A DNA stretch of 64,000 nucleotides. It comes from Catalinimonas niigatensis (GTDB lineage: Bacteria; Bacteroidota; Bacteroidia; Cytophagales; Cyclobacteriaceae). Shown in pieces: positions 33,432 through 44,800 of this stretch (its first letter is position 1; the number at the start of each line of letters is the position of its first letter). Position numbers and translations under genes: made by a program. Location of the stretch: the NCBI RefSeq assembly GCF_030506285.1, contig NZ_CP119422.1:4761501-4825500 (forward strand), given 5' to 3'. Under the pieces are notes generated by a model. That model was not told the origin of the DNA. It made no database searches and saw only the letters and a program-made list of their open reading frames with translations.

Positions 33432-36332
33432 ATGGCAATAAAAAAATCGCAGCTGTACAGTACCCTTTGGGAAGGATGTAATGCATTACGTGCTGCCGGG
33501 GGTATGGATTATTCACAATTCAAAGATTATGTGCTAACCATGCTGTTTATCAAATATGTTTCTGATAAATACGCTGGCAAGGATGGTCTGATCACTATTC
33601 CCGAAGGTGCCACTTTTGAAGATATGGTGGCTCTCAAAGGTCAAAAAGACATTGGCGATAAAATCAATAAGCAAATCATACGACCTATATTCCGTGAAAA
33701 TGGATTAGAAGGCTCAGTGGAGTTAGTAGACTTCAATGATGATGACAAGCTGGGTAGCGATAAGGAAAAAGTTGATCTTCTTGATGACTTGATTGGCATA
33801 TTTGAGAATCCTGCTTTAAATTTTAAAAATAATAGAGCTGAAGATGATGACATCCTTGGAGATGCTTATGAATTTCTGATGCGGCATTTTGCTTCGGAAT
33901 CAGGTAAAAGCAAAGGTAACTTCTACACCCCTGCTGAAGTTTCAAGAGTCTTAGCCAAAATCATTGATATTGAAAAAGCGGAAACCTCTGACTTTTCTGT
34001 TTATGATCCTACTTGTGGTTCTGGTTCTTTGCTCCTGAAGGTGGCAATGGAAGCGGAACGACACTTATCGCTTTATGGTCAGGAAAAAGAAAATTCAGTG
34101 AAGAGTCTGGCCATCATGAACATGTGGATGCATGGCTATGAGGACGCTATTATCAAAAAAGGCAATACCATTGCCCGGCCTGACCATAAAGAAAAAGATG
34201 GGTCTCTTAAACGTTTTGACCGTGTTGTAGCCAATCCTCCTTTTTCTGTGAAAAACTGGAGTCAGGGTATAACACCCTTAGATGATGAGTTCAGACGCTT
34301 CATTCACTACGGTGTACCGCCCGATAAGAACGGAGACTATGCTTTTCTCCTTCATATAATTGCCTCACTTAAAGGAACAGGTAAAGCAGCAGTTATCTTA
34401 CCTCATGGAGTGCTTTTCCGTGGCAATGCAGAGGCAGATATTCGCCAAAACCTAATTGAGCGCAAATACATCAAAGGTATTATTGGTTTGCCCGCCAACC
34501 TTTTTTATGGAACCGGTATTCCTGCCTGTATCATCGTAATTGACAAAGAAAATACGGATACCCGTACAGGTATTTTTATGATTGACGCGAGCAAGGGCTA
34601 TATCAAAGACGGCAATAAAAACCGCTTAAGGGAGCAGGACATTCACAAGATCGTGGATATATTCAATGCGCAGCGCCCACTGGACAAATACGCTCGGTTT
34701 GTACCCTTTGCGGAAATTATAACCAACGAATACAATCTCAACATTCCCCGCTACATAGACACTCAGGAAGATGAGGACATTCAGGATTTGGATGCACACA
34801 TCAATGGAGGTATTCCAATGCGTGATGTAAATGGTATGAATGCCTATTGGCAGGTGTACCCCAGTCTACGAAACGAGCTGTTTGAGGAAATCAGACCTGG
34901 CTATAACGCTCTCAAAACGGAAGCTAATGCCATCAAAGATGCAATTTTTAGCCATCAGGAATTCAAGGCTTACCGCACGGAGATGGATAAGCTCTTCGCG
35001 AACTGGAAAGAAAAAAATACTCCAATCCTGAAAGCCATCAATATTGAGACCTCTCCTAAAAAACTCATCCACAAAATAGCTGAAGGCCTACTGAATGAAT
35101 ATTCCGGTAAAGCTTTGGTTAATCGTTATGACATGTATCAGCACCTGATGGATTACTGGTTGGATGTGATGAAAGATGATACATACATTATCATTGAGGA
35201 TGGTTGGGTGGCTAAGCTCCGCATCGTGAAGGAGACCAAGAAGGAAACTATTTATGATTGTGATCTGGTGCCAAAGTATTTGGTAGTAAACCGTTACTTC
35301 CCCGAAGACCTTAAAGCTATTCAGGGGCTGGAGGCCGAAAAAGAGAGCAAAGAGAACGATTTCACAACCATACTAGAAGATAATACCGGGGATGAGGCCA
35401 TTTTTCAAGATGTAGAAAACGGCAAAATCTCCAAAGCGGAGCTTAGTGAAAAGCTGGAAGAATACCAGGACTTAGCCTTTGCTGCACATTTCAATGAACA
35501 CTATCTAGCTTATAAGGCTACCCTCGAGACATTGGAAGACTGTACAACAGCCTTACGGGAAATGCTGGAAGGTGAACTGTGGGGTTCTTTTTTTGAAAAA
35601 ATCACCAATGCCAAAGGCAAGTTAGTAAAGGGCAATATCCAGGAACGCATTCTTGATCTGAAACAACAGATCGAGACCTCTGACCTACCTGACCCATATA
35701 AGAAAAAGGTAGCTGATATTAACAAAAATAACTTTGAAAAACTGAATTGGGGAAAAGGTATCCAACATGCCTGGTTTGAAGAACTGGATGTTCACCACCG
35801 GTATTTATCATTGTTAAGTGAGCAAGCAACCCTTCGGAAAGAAGCTAAACAACAGCGGAATCATCTATTGATCAACTTAAAATTGTTAATGGAGAATGAT
35901 CTAGTAGAAGCAGACAGCGCATTATCAATGGTGGCTGAAACCCTTTCATTATTTCCCCCAGATGAACCATCATTAGAATACCTGCCAGAGATCAGAATGA
36001 TAGAAAATCTAATTTACTTACAGGAAGAAATCATCCGGCTAGCTACCAAAATCAAAGAAGCCTACGCTGAACTGGAAGAAAAGACCATCCGCAAATATGG
36101 TGAGCTGAGCCATGATGAAGTAAGAACTTTGGTGGTGGATGATAAGTGGATGACCACCCTGAGTACCAACATACAGGCCGAAATAGACGAAATCTCCCAA
36201 CGCCTGACCGGCAGGATCAGGGAACTGGCTGAGCGCTACGAAAACACCTTAGGCACTTTGGATAGCTATGTAAAGGATTATGAAAGCAAGGTCAATCAGC
36301 ATCTTTTAAACATGGGGGTAGCATGGATTTGA
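33432..36332 (+). CDS. hsdM: Type I restriction-modification methylase subunit HsdM
   Basis: A 966-residue M subunit, which methylates adenine in the site chosen by HsdS. The N-terminal HsdM helical domain (about 7-150) is followed by motif I DPTCGSGS (192-199) and motif IV NPPF (268-271). It is longer than the usual 500-800 residues: residues from about 480 on form a helical, partly coiled-coil extension that may replace part of the S subunit scaffold. It overlaps hsdS by 10 bp. Confidence 0.95.
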   Translation: MAIKKSQLYSTLWEGCNALRAAGGMDYSQFKDYVLTMLFIKYVSDKYAGKDGLITIPEGATFEDMVALKGQKDIGDKINKQIIRPIFRENGLEGSVELVDFNDDDKLGSDKEKVDLLDDLIGIFENPALNFKNNRAEDDDILGDAYEFLMRHFASESGKSKGNFYTPAEVSRVLAKIIDIEKAETSDFSVYDPTCGSGSLLLKVAMEAERHLSLYGQEKENSVKSLAIMNMWMHGYEDAIIKKGNTIARPDHKEKDGSLKRFDRVVANPPFSVKNWSQGITPLDDEFRRFIHYGVPPDKNGDYAFLLHIIASLKGTGKAAVILPHGVLFRGNAEADIRQNLIERKYIKGIIGLPANLFYGTGIPACIIVIDKENTDTRTGIFMIDASKGYIKDGNKNRLREQDIHKIVDIFNAQRPLDKYARFVPFAEIITNEYNLNIPRYIDTQEDEDIQDLDAHINGGIPMRDVNGMNAYWQVYPSLRNELFEEIRPGYNALKTEANAIKDAIFSHQEFKAYRTEMDKLFANWKEKNTPILKAINIETSPKKLIHKIAEGLLNEYSGKALVNRYDMYQHLMDYWLDVMKDDTYIIIEDGWVAKLRIVKETKKETIYDCDLVPKYLVVNRYFPEDLKAIQGLEAEKESKENDFTTILEDNTGDEAIFQDVENGKISKAELSEKLEEYQDLAFAAHFNEHYLAYKATLETLEDCTTALREMLEGELWGSFFEKITNAKGKLVKGNIQERILDLKQQIETSDLPDPYKKKVADINKNNFEKLNWGKGIQHAWFEELDVHHRYLSLLSEQATLRKEAKQQRNHLLINLKLLMENDLVEADSALSMVAETLSLFPPDEPSLEYLPEIRMIENLIYLQEEIIRLATKIKEAYAELEEKTIRKYGELSHDEVRTLVVDDKWMTTLSTNIQAEIDEISQRLTGRIRELAERYENTLGTLDSYVKDYESKVNQHLLNMGVAWI

Positions 36333-37615
36333 ATGATGGATATAAAAAAACAGATGTTGGTATAATTCCTTATGAGTGGATTCCTAAGACCTATGGAGAG
36401 ATATTTCAATTTTTAACTACCTCGTCTTTTTCTAGAGATGAACTTACAGAAGAAGGAGAAGTTAGGTGTGTTCATTATGGTGACATCCACACCAAGTATC
36501 ATCAATTCTTAGACTTCAGTAATGGATTTAGCTCATTCATTGATTTGGAGCGAGGAAAAAAATATCCCTTCATCAAGGATGGTGATATTATCATGGCTGA
36601 TGCCTCAGAAGACTATTCTGGTATTGGCAAAAGTGTTGAAGTAAAGAATCTAGGCGAAAAACCAGCCATTTCAGGTTTACACACTTTTCTACTGCGTGAT
36701 AAGAACAGAGAGTTTGTGGATGGCTTTAGGGCTTACATCCACAGTATGACGCCAGTCAAAAAAAGTATGGATCGTCTTGCAACGGGTCTCAAAGTTTACG
36801 GTGTATCTAAAGGTAATTTAAAGACGGTTTTAGTTCCGGTACCTCCACAACCAGAGCAACAAGCCATAGCCACTGCCCTTAGTGATGTAGAAACCCTTAT
36901 CACCAATCTGGACAAGCTCATTGCCAAGAAGAAAGCCATTAAGCAGGCTGCCATGCAACGCCTGCTCAAATCTCCAGATCATGGTGGCCAACGTTTGCCA
37001 GGATTTGAAGGGGAGTGGGTGGAAGTAACACTGGGGCAAATTATCTCCAAACATCAATTAGGAGGCAATTATCCTAATAATGAAGTAGAGAATTCTTATC
37101 CCTTAATTAAGATGGGGAACCTTAATAGAGGCTCAATCTCATTGTCTAAATTGGAATTCATAAGCAACAACATTATTCCAAATGAGATGGATAAATTAAA
37201 GTATGGAGACTTACTATTTAATACACGGAACACGCTGGATTTAGTAGGTAAAATATCCGTTTGGCGAAATGAGCTTAACACAGCATTTTTCAACTCCAAC
37301 ATCATGAGAATTGAGTTCAAGGAAAAATATATAGGTTCCACATTTTTTATGAACTATTTATTGAATACAAAGAAATATCTAACAGCCCTAAAAGCACTGG
37401 CAACTGGAACTACTAGCGTTGCAGCGATATATACGCGCGATTTAGTAAAATTAGAGCTACTAATTCCTTCTCCAAAAGAGCAAAAAGCTATTGCTACCAT
37501 CCTTTCCGACATGGACAAAGAAATTGAAACTCTTGAAAAGAAAAAATCAAAGTCTCTCCGTATCAAGCAGGGCATGATGCAGGAGCTTTTAACAGGGAGA
37601 ACCCGATTGGTATGA
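36323..37615 (+). CDS. hsdS: Type I specificity subunit HsdS
   Basis: A 430-residue S subunit with two target recognition domains (about 10-165 and 230-375), each followed by a conserved helix: PPQPEQQAIATALSDVETLI at about 173-192 and PSPKEQKAIATILSDMDKEI at about 386-405. The two helices are internal repeats and set the spacing of the bipartite site. Both domains are complete. The end overlaps the next gene by 4 bp (ATGA). Confidence 0.95.
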   Translation: MDLNDGYKKTDVGIIPYEWIPKTYGEIFQFLTTSSFSRDELTEEGEVRCVHYGDIHTKYHQFLDFSNGFSSFIDLERGKKYPFIKDGDIIMADASEDYSGIGKSVEVKNLGEKPAISGLHTFLLRDKNREFVDGFRAYIHSMTPVKKSMDRLATGLKVYGVSKGNLKTVLVPVPPQPEQQAIATALSDVETLITNLDKLIAKKKAIKQAAMQRLLKSPDHGGQRLPGFEGEWVEVTLGQIISKHQLGGNYPNNEVENSYPLIKMGNLNRGSISLSKLEFISNNIIPNEMDKLKYGDLLFNTRNTLDLVGKISVWRNELNTAFFNSNIMRIEFKEKYIGSTFFMNYLLNTKKYLTALKALATGTTSVAAIYTRDLVKLELLIPSPKEQKAIATILSDMDKEIETLEKKKSKSLRIKQGMMQELLTGRTRLV

Positions 37616-39399
37616 GTAGCGCTCAACTTACTTTAAAATCGGTTCAAGAATTGCTCAGTGAAAAGTTCTTTGTACCAGCCTATCAGCGAGGCTATCGTTG
37701 GTCTTCGGAAGAAGTAAATGACTTGCTCAAAGACCTGAATGAATTTCGCCAACCATGCCCGCCTGTCCTTCAAAATACGGAACACCAGCCTTTTTACTGC
37801 CTTCAACCTGTGGTAGTAAAGAAAACAGAAGATGACCTATGGGAAGTAATTGATGGCCAGCAGCGGCTTACGACTATTTTGCTGATCCTCCACTACTTCA
37901 ACGAAACAGAGTTTAAGCAACCCAAACCCATTTATCAAATTGACTATGCTACAAGAGGCCATAGCAGTGAGTTCCTTAGGCAGTTGGAATCCGAGACTTT
38001 TCGTTTTGAAAATGTAGACTATTATCATTTGCACGAAGCTTACCAAACCATCAAAAGTTGGTTTGCAGAAAAGGAGATAACCAACAGTGCTATTCAAAAT
38101 GAAATGTACCCGGTGTTCACCAATCGTGTGGAGATCATCTGGTATGACATTAGCGAAACCAATGAATCGGCCATAGAGGTTTTCACCCGATTAAACGTAG
38201 GAAAAATACCACTAACCAATGCCGAATTAATAAAGGCACTCTTTTTGCGAAAAGACAATTTTGAACACCAAAGTGCTCATCTGAAGCAGATACAAATCGC
38301 TTCAGAGTGGGATGCGATAGAAACCACTTTGCAGCGCAAAGACTTTTGGTTTTTTATTTACAACAAAGAAAACCCTATTCAATACGATACACGAATAGAA
38401 TTCATTTTCGATCTGATGTATGGCCGTAAACCCAACCACCAGGAGCGATACACCTACAACCAATTTAGCGAACAGTTTAAAAATTTAGAAAGGCGGAAGC
38501 TAACTCAGAAAATAGACGCCTCATGGCAACAGGTGAAGCGTTACTATCTTACCCTGGAACAATGGTATAGAGACCCAAAATGGTATCACCTAATAGGATA
38601 CCTGGTAGCTACAGGCGAAAGCTTAAAAGAACTTAAAGAGGCATCGCTCAACACCACCAAAAATCAGTTTGAAGCGCATGTGCATTCCAGAATCCGGGAG
38701 AAGGTGAATTTCAGCTTGGATGAGCTGGACTTCTCAAGAGACAAGCAAAAAATCAGGAATGTGTTGCTGCTTTTCAACATTCAAACCATTCTTAATAGTG
38801 AGGCGGCCGATGTCCGGTTTCCATTCCATAGACTCAAAGACAAACAATGGGATATAGAGCACATCGCCTCGCAAACTGAGGCCTCCATTCGTTCTACCAA
38901 GCAGCGAAAAGACTGGATAGCCGATGTGGTGGATTACCTATGCGGCAAATCGATTGATTCATTTGAAAATGAACTTCAGCTTACCGAATCAATGCTAGAT
39001 GAAATCAATGGGGTCGGAAAATTACTTTGGGAGAATTATCATAAAGAAAAGATTGAGGACGAAGCATTCAATCCCATGCGATCAAAGATTGAACGTCATT
39101 TCAAAGAGGATTCACTTAATCCAGAATACATGCATGGCATTGGGAATCTGGCTCTATTGGATGATGAAACAAACCGGAGCTATAAAAATGCAATGTTCCC
39201 AATTAAGCGAAAACGTATAATAAAAAATGACAGCACTGGAGTGATGGTGCCACTCTGTACAAAAAATGTATTCATGAAATTCTACTCGAATAGGCTAAGT
39301 GAGGTAATGTATTGGCAGGATGCAGACATACAGGCTTATGTGAAAGCAATCAAAACCACGCTACAAGAATATTTACCACAAGAACCAGAAAATGAGTAA
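37612..39399 (+). CDS. DUF262/DUF1524 protein (GmrSD-like nuclease)
   Basis: A 595-residue protein. The N-terminal DUF262 domain has YQRGYRW (24-30) and DGQQRLTT (81-88), the ParB/sulfiredoxin-like nucleotide-binding motif. The C-terminal DUF1524 domain has WDIEHI (413-418, His417) and later GNLALLDDETNRSYKN, the HNH nuclease signature. This is the build of type IV enzymes such as GmrSD that cut modified DNA using NTP. Sitting between hsdS and hsdR in an overlapping operon, it would target phages that protect themselves from HsdR by base modification. Confidence 0.85.
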   Translation: MSSAQLTLKSVQELLSEKFFVPAYQRGYRWSSEEVNDLLKDLNEFRQPCPPVLQNTEHQPFYCLQPVVVKKTEDDLWEVIDGQQRLTTILLILHYFNETEFKQPKPIYQIDYATRGHSSEFLRQLESETFRFENVDYYHLHEAYQTIKSWFAEKEITNSAIQNEMYPVFTNRVEIIWYDISETNESAIEVFTRLNVGKIPLTNAELIKALFLRKDNFEHQSAHLKQIQIASEWDAIETTLQRKDFWFFIYNKENPIQYDTRIEFIFDLMYGRKPNHQERYTYNQFSEQFKNLERRKLTQKIDASWQQVKRYYLTLEQWYRDPKWYHLIGYLVATGESLKELKEASLNTTKNQFEAHVHSRIREKVNFSLDELDFSRDKQKIRNVLLLFNIQTILNSEAADVRFPFHRLKDKQWDIEHIASQTEASIRSTKQRKDWIADVVDYLCGKSIDSFENELQLTESMLDEINGVGKLLWENYHKEKIEDEAFNPMRSKIERHFKEDSLNPEYMHGIGNLALLDDETNRSYKNAMFPIKRKRIIKNDSTGVMVPLCTKNVFMKFYSNRLSEVMYWQDADIQAYVKAIKTTLQEYLPQEPENE

Positions 39400-41884
39400 C
39401 GAAGGCACATATAATGGCGACCGTATGTCTTTCTACAGGCTATTTACTCAAGATAGACTCAAAATTGAGATTCCGAAAATTCAACGCGATTATGCCCAGG
39501 GTAGGCCTAAGATGAAAACGGTACGCACCAAATTTCTTTCGGCACTATCCACTTATTTGCAAGAAGGACAAGCCAACCGTGATCTTGATTTTATTTATGG
39601 TAATATAACAACTGATGAAGATGGCAATAAGGCTTTTATTCCACTGGATGGCCAGCAAAGACTTACCACCTTGTTTTTATTGCACTGGTATTTAGCCCAA
39701 CTATCAGATCAAACAGAGCATTTGCGGGGCTTTTTACTGGACCATGACCAATCCAGGTTCACCTATGAAACACGTGCAAGCTCCCGAGAATTTTGCAATG
39801 CGCTGCTAACTCATGACTTTGATATAGAATGGCAGACCGATACAGTTGTCTCAAAATGGATTCGTAACCAAGGCTGGTATTTTACATTTTGGGACAATGA
39901 CCCTACGGTGAGTTCAATGCTAACTATGATTGATGAAATTCACCACCAATTTTCAAATAGGAGCGAGTATTACGAATTGCTAATCAGCGAACAAGACCCC
40001 ATAATCACATTCCAGTTCTTAAATCTGGAAGAGTTCAATCTGACAGATGACTTGTACATCAAGATGAATTCTCGGGGAAAGCCTCTAACCCCATTTGAAA
40101 ATTTCAAGGCCAAATTTGAAGGAGAAATAAATCGCCTCTTTGAAGATGTAGACAAGGCATACCCTGCTAGTTGGCTTCAAGATAAGTTAGTCTCTCCAAG
40201 CCATTATTTCTCATATAAAATTGATACTGTGTGGCTCAACCATTTTTGGAAATTGAGTGAGTCAAACCCAGATGCCGTGGATGGATATTTGATGAACTTC
40301 ATCCGAACCATACTTTCCGCTTGGTATGCTGGAAACAACAATCAGTTAGGGGAAAATGAACTTACTTCAGATTATCTACAGAGATTAGTAGGTACTAGAA
40401 AAGGAGATATAGAGAGCGATTTGCAACAGATCGACTTTTTCTTCTATGAAAAAATAAGATGCATTACCAGCGACTCAGTTATAGAGCTAATCTCAGCTTT
40501 TGATGCACTTGTCAATATTTACCAAATTGATATTAAAGCCATTCCTAAATGGCAATTTGACAGTAGTGAAATACAAACAAAGGTTGTAAAAGGACCTTTA
40601 ACCATTCAGGAGCGGCTCCTTTTTCATGCCTTTATTCAATTCCTGATCCTTCATAATAATGATATTGACACTATAGGCGAATGGATGAGGGTAGCATTCA
40701 ATCTAATTGAAAATACCAGAATGGATTTTGAACAACTTGAAAGTATTTTTGAGGAGCTGGATAAGTTACTAATTAATGCTCCAAACATTTTGGACACACT
40801 CTGCGACCCAAAAAACAAAATTTCTGCCTTCTACAGCCAACAGGTAATAGAAGAAAGAATTAAAGCCCACCTAATACTTAAAGGTGAGCAATGGTCATCT
40901 TTGGTAAAACAAATTGAAAGCGATGATTTCAACAGAGGGCAAATTGGGTATTTGTTGGAGTTTAGTGGTATCTGGAGTTATTACAAAGAAAATGATCATT
41001 GTGGTTGGGCTGATGATCAAGATACTGAATACTATAACCTTCTGAATCTTTATGGTTCTAAGGCCTCAGCTGTATTACCATATCTTCAGACAGATCTAAA
41101 TAACACTAATGTTTGGGAGAGAGCAGTATTAACGAAAGGTGATTATCTTATTCCAGCTTCTTCATATAGATATAATTTCCTTCATTCAACCGCTAACCAA
41201 CGTGACTATAGCTGGAAGAGGTTTTTGCGATTACATACCCCTTCGGATACGCATTTCGAGCATTTAGCCATTAGACGACCTTTTGTAAAAGAGGTACTCG
41301 ATGATGCGCGCTTTGATGTTTCAAGCCCCTGGGAATCTCTCGCTGCAATAGCCGGAGACGGAGCCGGGGATTGGCGGTCTTACTTTATTCAACAACCTGA
41401 ATTGATGCATATCTGTGAAGAGGGTTTCATACGATATGGAAATGATCATGATATACGTATACTCCGAAAAAAGCAATTTAATTCTTACCACTTTGAGTTA
41501 TATACATATGCAGTTTATTCTAATTTTCTTAAGGATCAACTCACTGAACCTATAGGAACATTTAAATACTCAGAGGGATATGGCTGGGATCTTCCTTGCT
41601 ATATTAAGTCAGAAGAGTGGGTCTGGAAAAAAAAGACCTATCATATACGGATATATTATGGCTCTGAAAACTCCTATGAACTTATCTTTTCTAAAACCAA
41701 AGGAGACAGAGATGAAGATGCTTTTGCAGATGAATTGCGTTCTATTTTGCGAATTTTAAAATTCAATTTTGATTCAGAACAACCGAATGAATGGAAAGGA
41801 TTTTATCGCTTCGATAAAACTGAAAAGGACGCGATAAAAAGTATAAAAAATCTCTGCTCAGAACTTAATCAACTAACCGAATGA
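39392..41884 (+). CDS. DUF262 protein, second GmrS-like partner
   Basis: An 830-residue protein with an N-terminal DUF262 domain: IQRDYAQGR (30-38) and LDGQQRLTTLFLLHWYLAQL starting at 85, then DDLYIKMNSRGKPLTPFENFK. I see no clear DUF1524 HNH motif in the long C-terminal part, so this may be the regulatory or recognition partner of the nuclease upstream. It overlaps both neighbours by 8 and 4 bp, which implies coordinated translation. Confidence 0.8.
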   Translation: MSNEGTYNGDRMSFYRLFTQDRLKIEIPKIQRDYAQGRPKMKTVRTKFLSALSTYLQEGQANRDLDFIYGNITTDEDGNKAFIPLDGQQRLTTLFLLHWYLAQLSDQTEHLRGFLLDHDQSRFTYETRASSREFCNALLTHDFDIEWQTDTVVSKWIRNQGWYFTFWDNDPTVSSMLTMIDEIHHQFSNRSEYYELLISEQDPIITFQFLNLEEFNLTDDLYIKMNSRGKPLTPFENFKAKFEGEINRLFEDVDKAYPASWLQDKLVSPSHYFSYKIDTVWLNHFWKLSESNPDAVDGYLMNFIRTILSAWYAGNNNQLGENELTSDYLQRLVGTRKGDIESDLQQIDFFFYEKIRCITSDSVIELISAFDALVNIYQIDIKAIPKWQFDSSEIQTKVVKGPLTIQERLLFHAFIQFLILHNNDIDTIGEWMRVAFNLIENTRMDFEQLESIFEELDKLLINAPNILDTLCDPKNKISAFYSQQVIEERIKAHLILKGEQWSSLVKQIESDDFNRGQIGYLLEFSGIWSYYKENDHCGWADDQDTEYYNLLNLYGSKASAVLPYLQTDLNNTNVWERAVLTKGDYLIPASSYRYNFLHSTANQRDYSWKRFLRLHTPSDTHFEHLAIRRPFVKEVLDDARFDVSSPWESLAAIAGDGAGDWRSYFIQQPELMHICEEGFIRYGNDHDIRILRKKQFNSYHFELYTYAVYSNFLKDQLTEPIGTFKYSEGYGWDLPCYIKSEEWVWKKKTYHIRIYYGSENSYELIFSKTKGDRDEDAFADELRSILRILKFNFDSEQPNEWKGFYRFDKTEKDAIKSIKNLCSELNQLTE

Positions 41885-44800
41885 ATCAAATAGGTAAAAG
41901 TGAACGTTCTACCCAAGACCGCATAGTGAAACTATTCAAGGAGGAATTATGCTACACCTATTTAGGTGATTGGAGTGAGCAGGTTCGTACCCTTCCTATT
42001 GAGGAAGATCGGCTCTTCCGTTTTCTTACAGATAAGCAAGGTTATTCTTCTATTCTTGCAAAGAAAGCCATTGAAAAGCTAGTCCTAACTGCCTCTGATC
42101 TATCTGAAGGACTATACAACACCAATAAAAAGATTTACCGCCTATTGCGCTATGGCGTTTCCGTGAAAGAAGAGTTAGGCAAGCTTAACGAAACCGTATG
42201 GCTCATTGACTGGATTGAACGAGAAAAGAATGACTTTGCTATTGCTGAGGAAGTAACCGTTAGAGGCCAGCATACCAAACGGCCCGATGTGGTCATTTAT
42301 GTGAATGGTATAGCCTTGGGCGTGCTTGAGTTGAAGCGTAGCAAGGTGGGTATCGAACAAGGCATCCGTCAAAACCTCGACAATCAAAAGCCAGAGTTTA
42401 TTCAGAAGTTTCATACTACCATGCAGTTTGTATTGGCGGGAAATGATACCGAGGGCTTACGCTACGGCACCATTGAAACACCCGAAAAGTATTACCTAGC
42501 ATGGAAGGAAGATTGCGATAAAGACTTTGATTATTCTGTGGACCGGCAGCTCTATCAGCTATGCGACAAAGATCGTTTCCTCACCATCATTCATGACTAT
42601 GTAGTATTTGACAGAGGTACTAAAAAGCTTTCACGTCCTAATCAGTTTTTTGGCGTTACCGCTGCACAGCAACATGTAAGAGACAGAGCCGGAGGTATTC
42701 TGTGGCATACACAAGGTAGTGGCAAAAGCCTCATGATGATAATGCTAGCCAAGTGGATACATGAAAATGTGACCGATAGCCGCGTGCTCATCATTACCGA
42801 CCGTGACGAGCTAGATAAGCAGATTGAAGGTAAATTCATTGACAATGAGGAAAAGATATATCGCACCAAAAGCGGTAAAGACTTGCTTGAGAAGCTCAAT
42901 ACTAAAGATCATTGGCTCATCTGTAGCTTAATCCACAAATTTGGCCGTCAGGCAGAAGCCACCGACGATGATTTTGATAAATACATACAAGAACTTAAGA
43001 AGAGTATTTCCAGTGATTTTAAGGCTAAAGGAGACATTTATGTCTTTGTGGATGAGTGCCACCGTACCCAATCTGGTAAACTGCATGAAGCCATGAAAGT
43101 CATCTTACCGGATGCTTTATTTATTGGTTTCACAGGTACACCTCTACTCAAAAAAGATAAACAAAAGAGTATTGAAATATTCGGGCCTTACATTGGCAAT
43201 CCATACAAGTTTAATGAAGCAGTAGATGATGGCGTAGTACTGGATTTGCTCTATGAAGCCCGTGATGTTGATCAATTCATTACCGACCAGCAAAGTATAG
43301 ATGATTGGTTTGATGCCGAAACCAAAGGCATGAACGATCTGGCAAAGATAGAGCTGAAAAAGAAATGGGGAACCATGCAAAAGGTGCTTGGCTCCAAATC
43401 CAGATTAGAAAAGATTGTTTTTGATATTATCAAGGATTTTAAGATCAAGCCACGGCTTTCCAGTGGCGATGGAAATGCCATGCTGGTTTCAGGAAGCATT
43501 TACCAGGCATGCAAGTATTATGAGATATTCCGAAACTCAGGTTTTAAGGAGTGTGCGATTATTACTTCCTATGAGCCAACTGTTAAAGACATAAAAGGTG
43601 AAGAGACCGGAGAAGGAGCACCTACAGATAAACTCATGCAATATGATGTCTATCAAAAAATGCTTAATGGCAAGACTCCTGAAGTTTTTGAAGATGAAGT
43701 AAAAAACACCTTCATTAAAGAGCCTGCTAAAATGAAGCTCCTTATCGTGGTAGATAAACTGCTCACTGGCTTTGACGCACCATCAGCCACTTACCTTTAT
43801 ATTGATAAGAGCATGCAGGATCATGGCTTGTTTCAAGCCATTTGCCGTGTAAACCGTGTGGACACGGATGACAAAGAATATGGTTATGTAGTGGATTACA
43901 AAGATTTGTTTGATAGCCTAAAGAAATCCATCAAAGACTACACTTCAGCCGCATTTGATGATTTTGATCTGGATGATGTGAATGCCCTTCTTTCAGATAG
44001 GTATGAGAAGAGCAGAGAAAGACTTGATGATGCATTAGATGCGGTAAGAGCTTTGTGTGAGCCTGTCCATCCAAAGGATGAGCCAACCTTCATTCGCTTC
44101 TTCTGTGGTAACACCGAAAATAAAGAAGAACTCAAAAACACTGAACAAAAACGACTTACACTTTATAAGCTGACTGTTTCCCTCATTCGAGCTTATGCCG
44201 AGCTAGCCAATGAAATGCATAAGGCCGGTTATTCCAAAGCAGAAGCTGATAAGATCAAAGAAGAAGTGGACTTCTATGCCAACTTAAGGGAAACCATCAA
44301 AGTAGCGAGTGGCGACAAAGTGGATCTAAAACGCTTTGAGCCAGGCATGCGCCAGTTAATGGATATGTATCTGGCTGCTAATCCAAGCCGTAAAATCTCA
44401 GATTTTGAAAATGAAGGCCTTGTGGATCTAATTGTTAAAGTCAGCGGACATGAAGAATCCAATGGTAACAGGAGCAAAAAGAAAGAAGAAGCTATCTCAG
44501 AAACTATTGAGAACAATGTTCGGAAGGTAATTATTGAAGAACAGCCTACCAACCCCAAATTTTTTGAGAAAATGTCTCAACTGCTGGACGAACTCATAGC
44601 ACAGCGTAAGAGAGAGGCAATTGCCTATGAAGCCTATCTTAAGAAAATCAAAGAATTGGCTGGTATGATTGATAAGCCGTCTGAAACCAATGATTATCCG
44701 ACCTCTCTAACCACCAAAGCTAAAAGGGCCCTCTTCGACAATTTGGATAGGGATGAAGTCATGGCTTTGGCATTAGACAACCTTATTCTGAGTACTAAGC

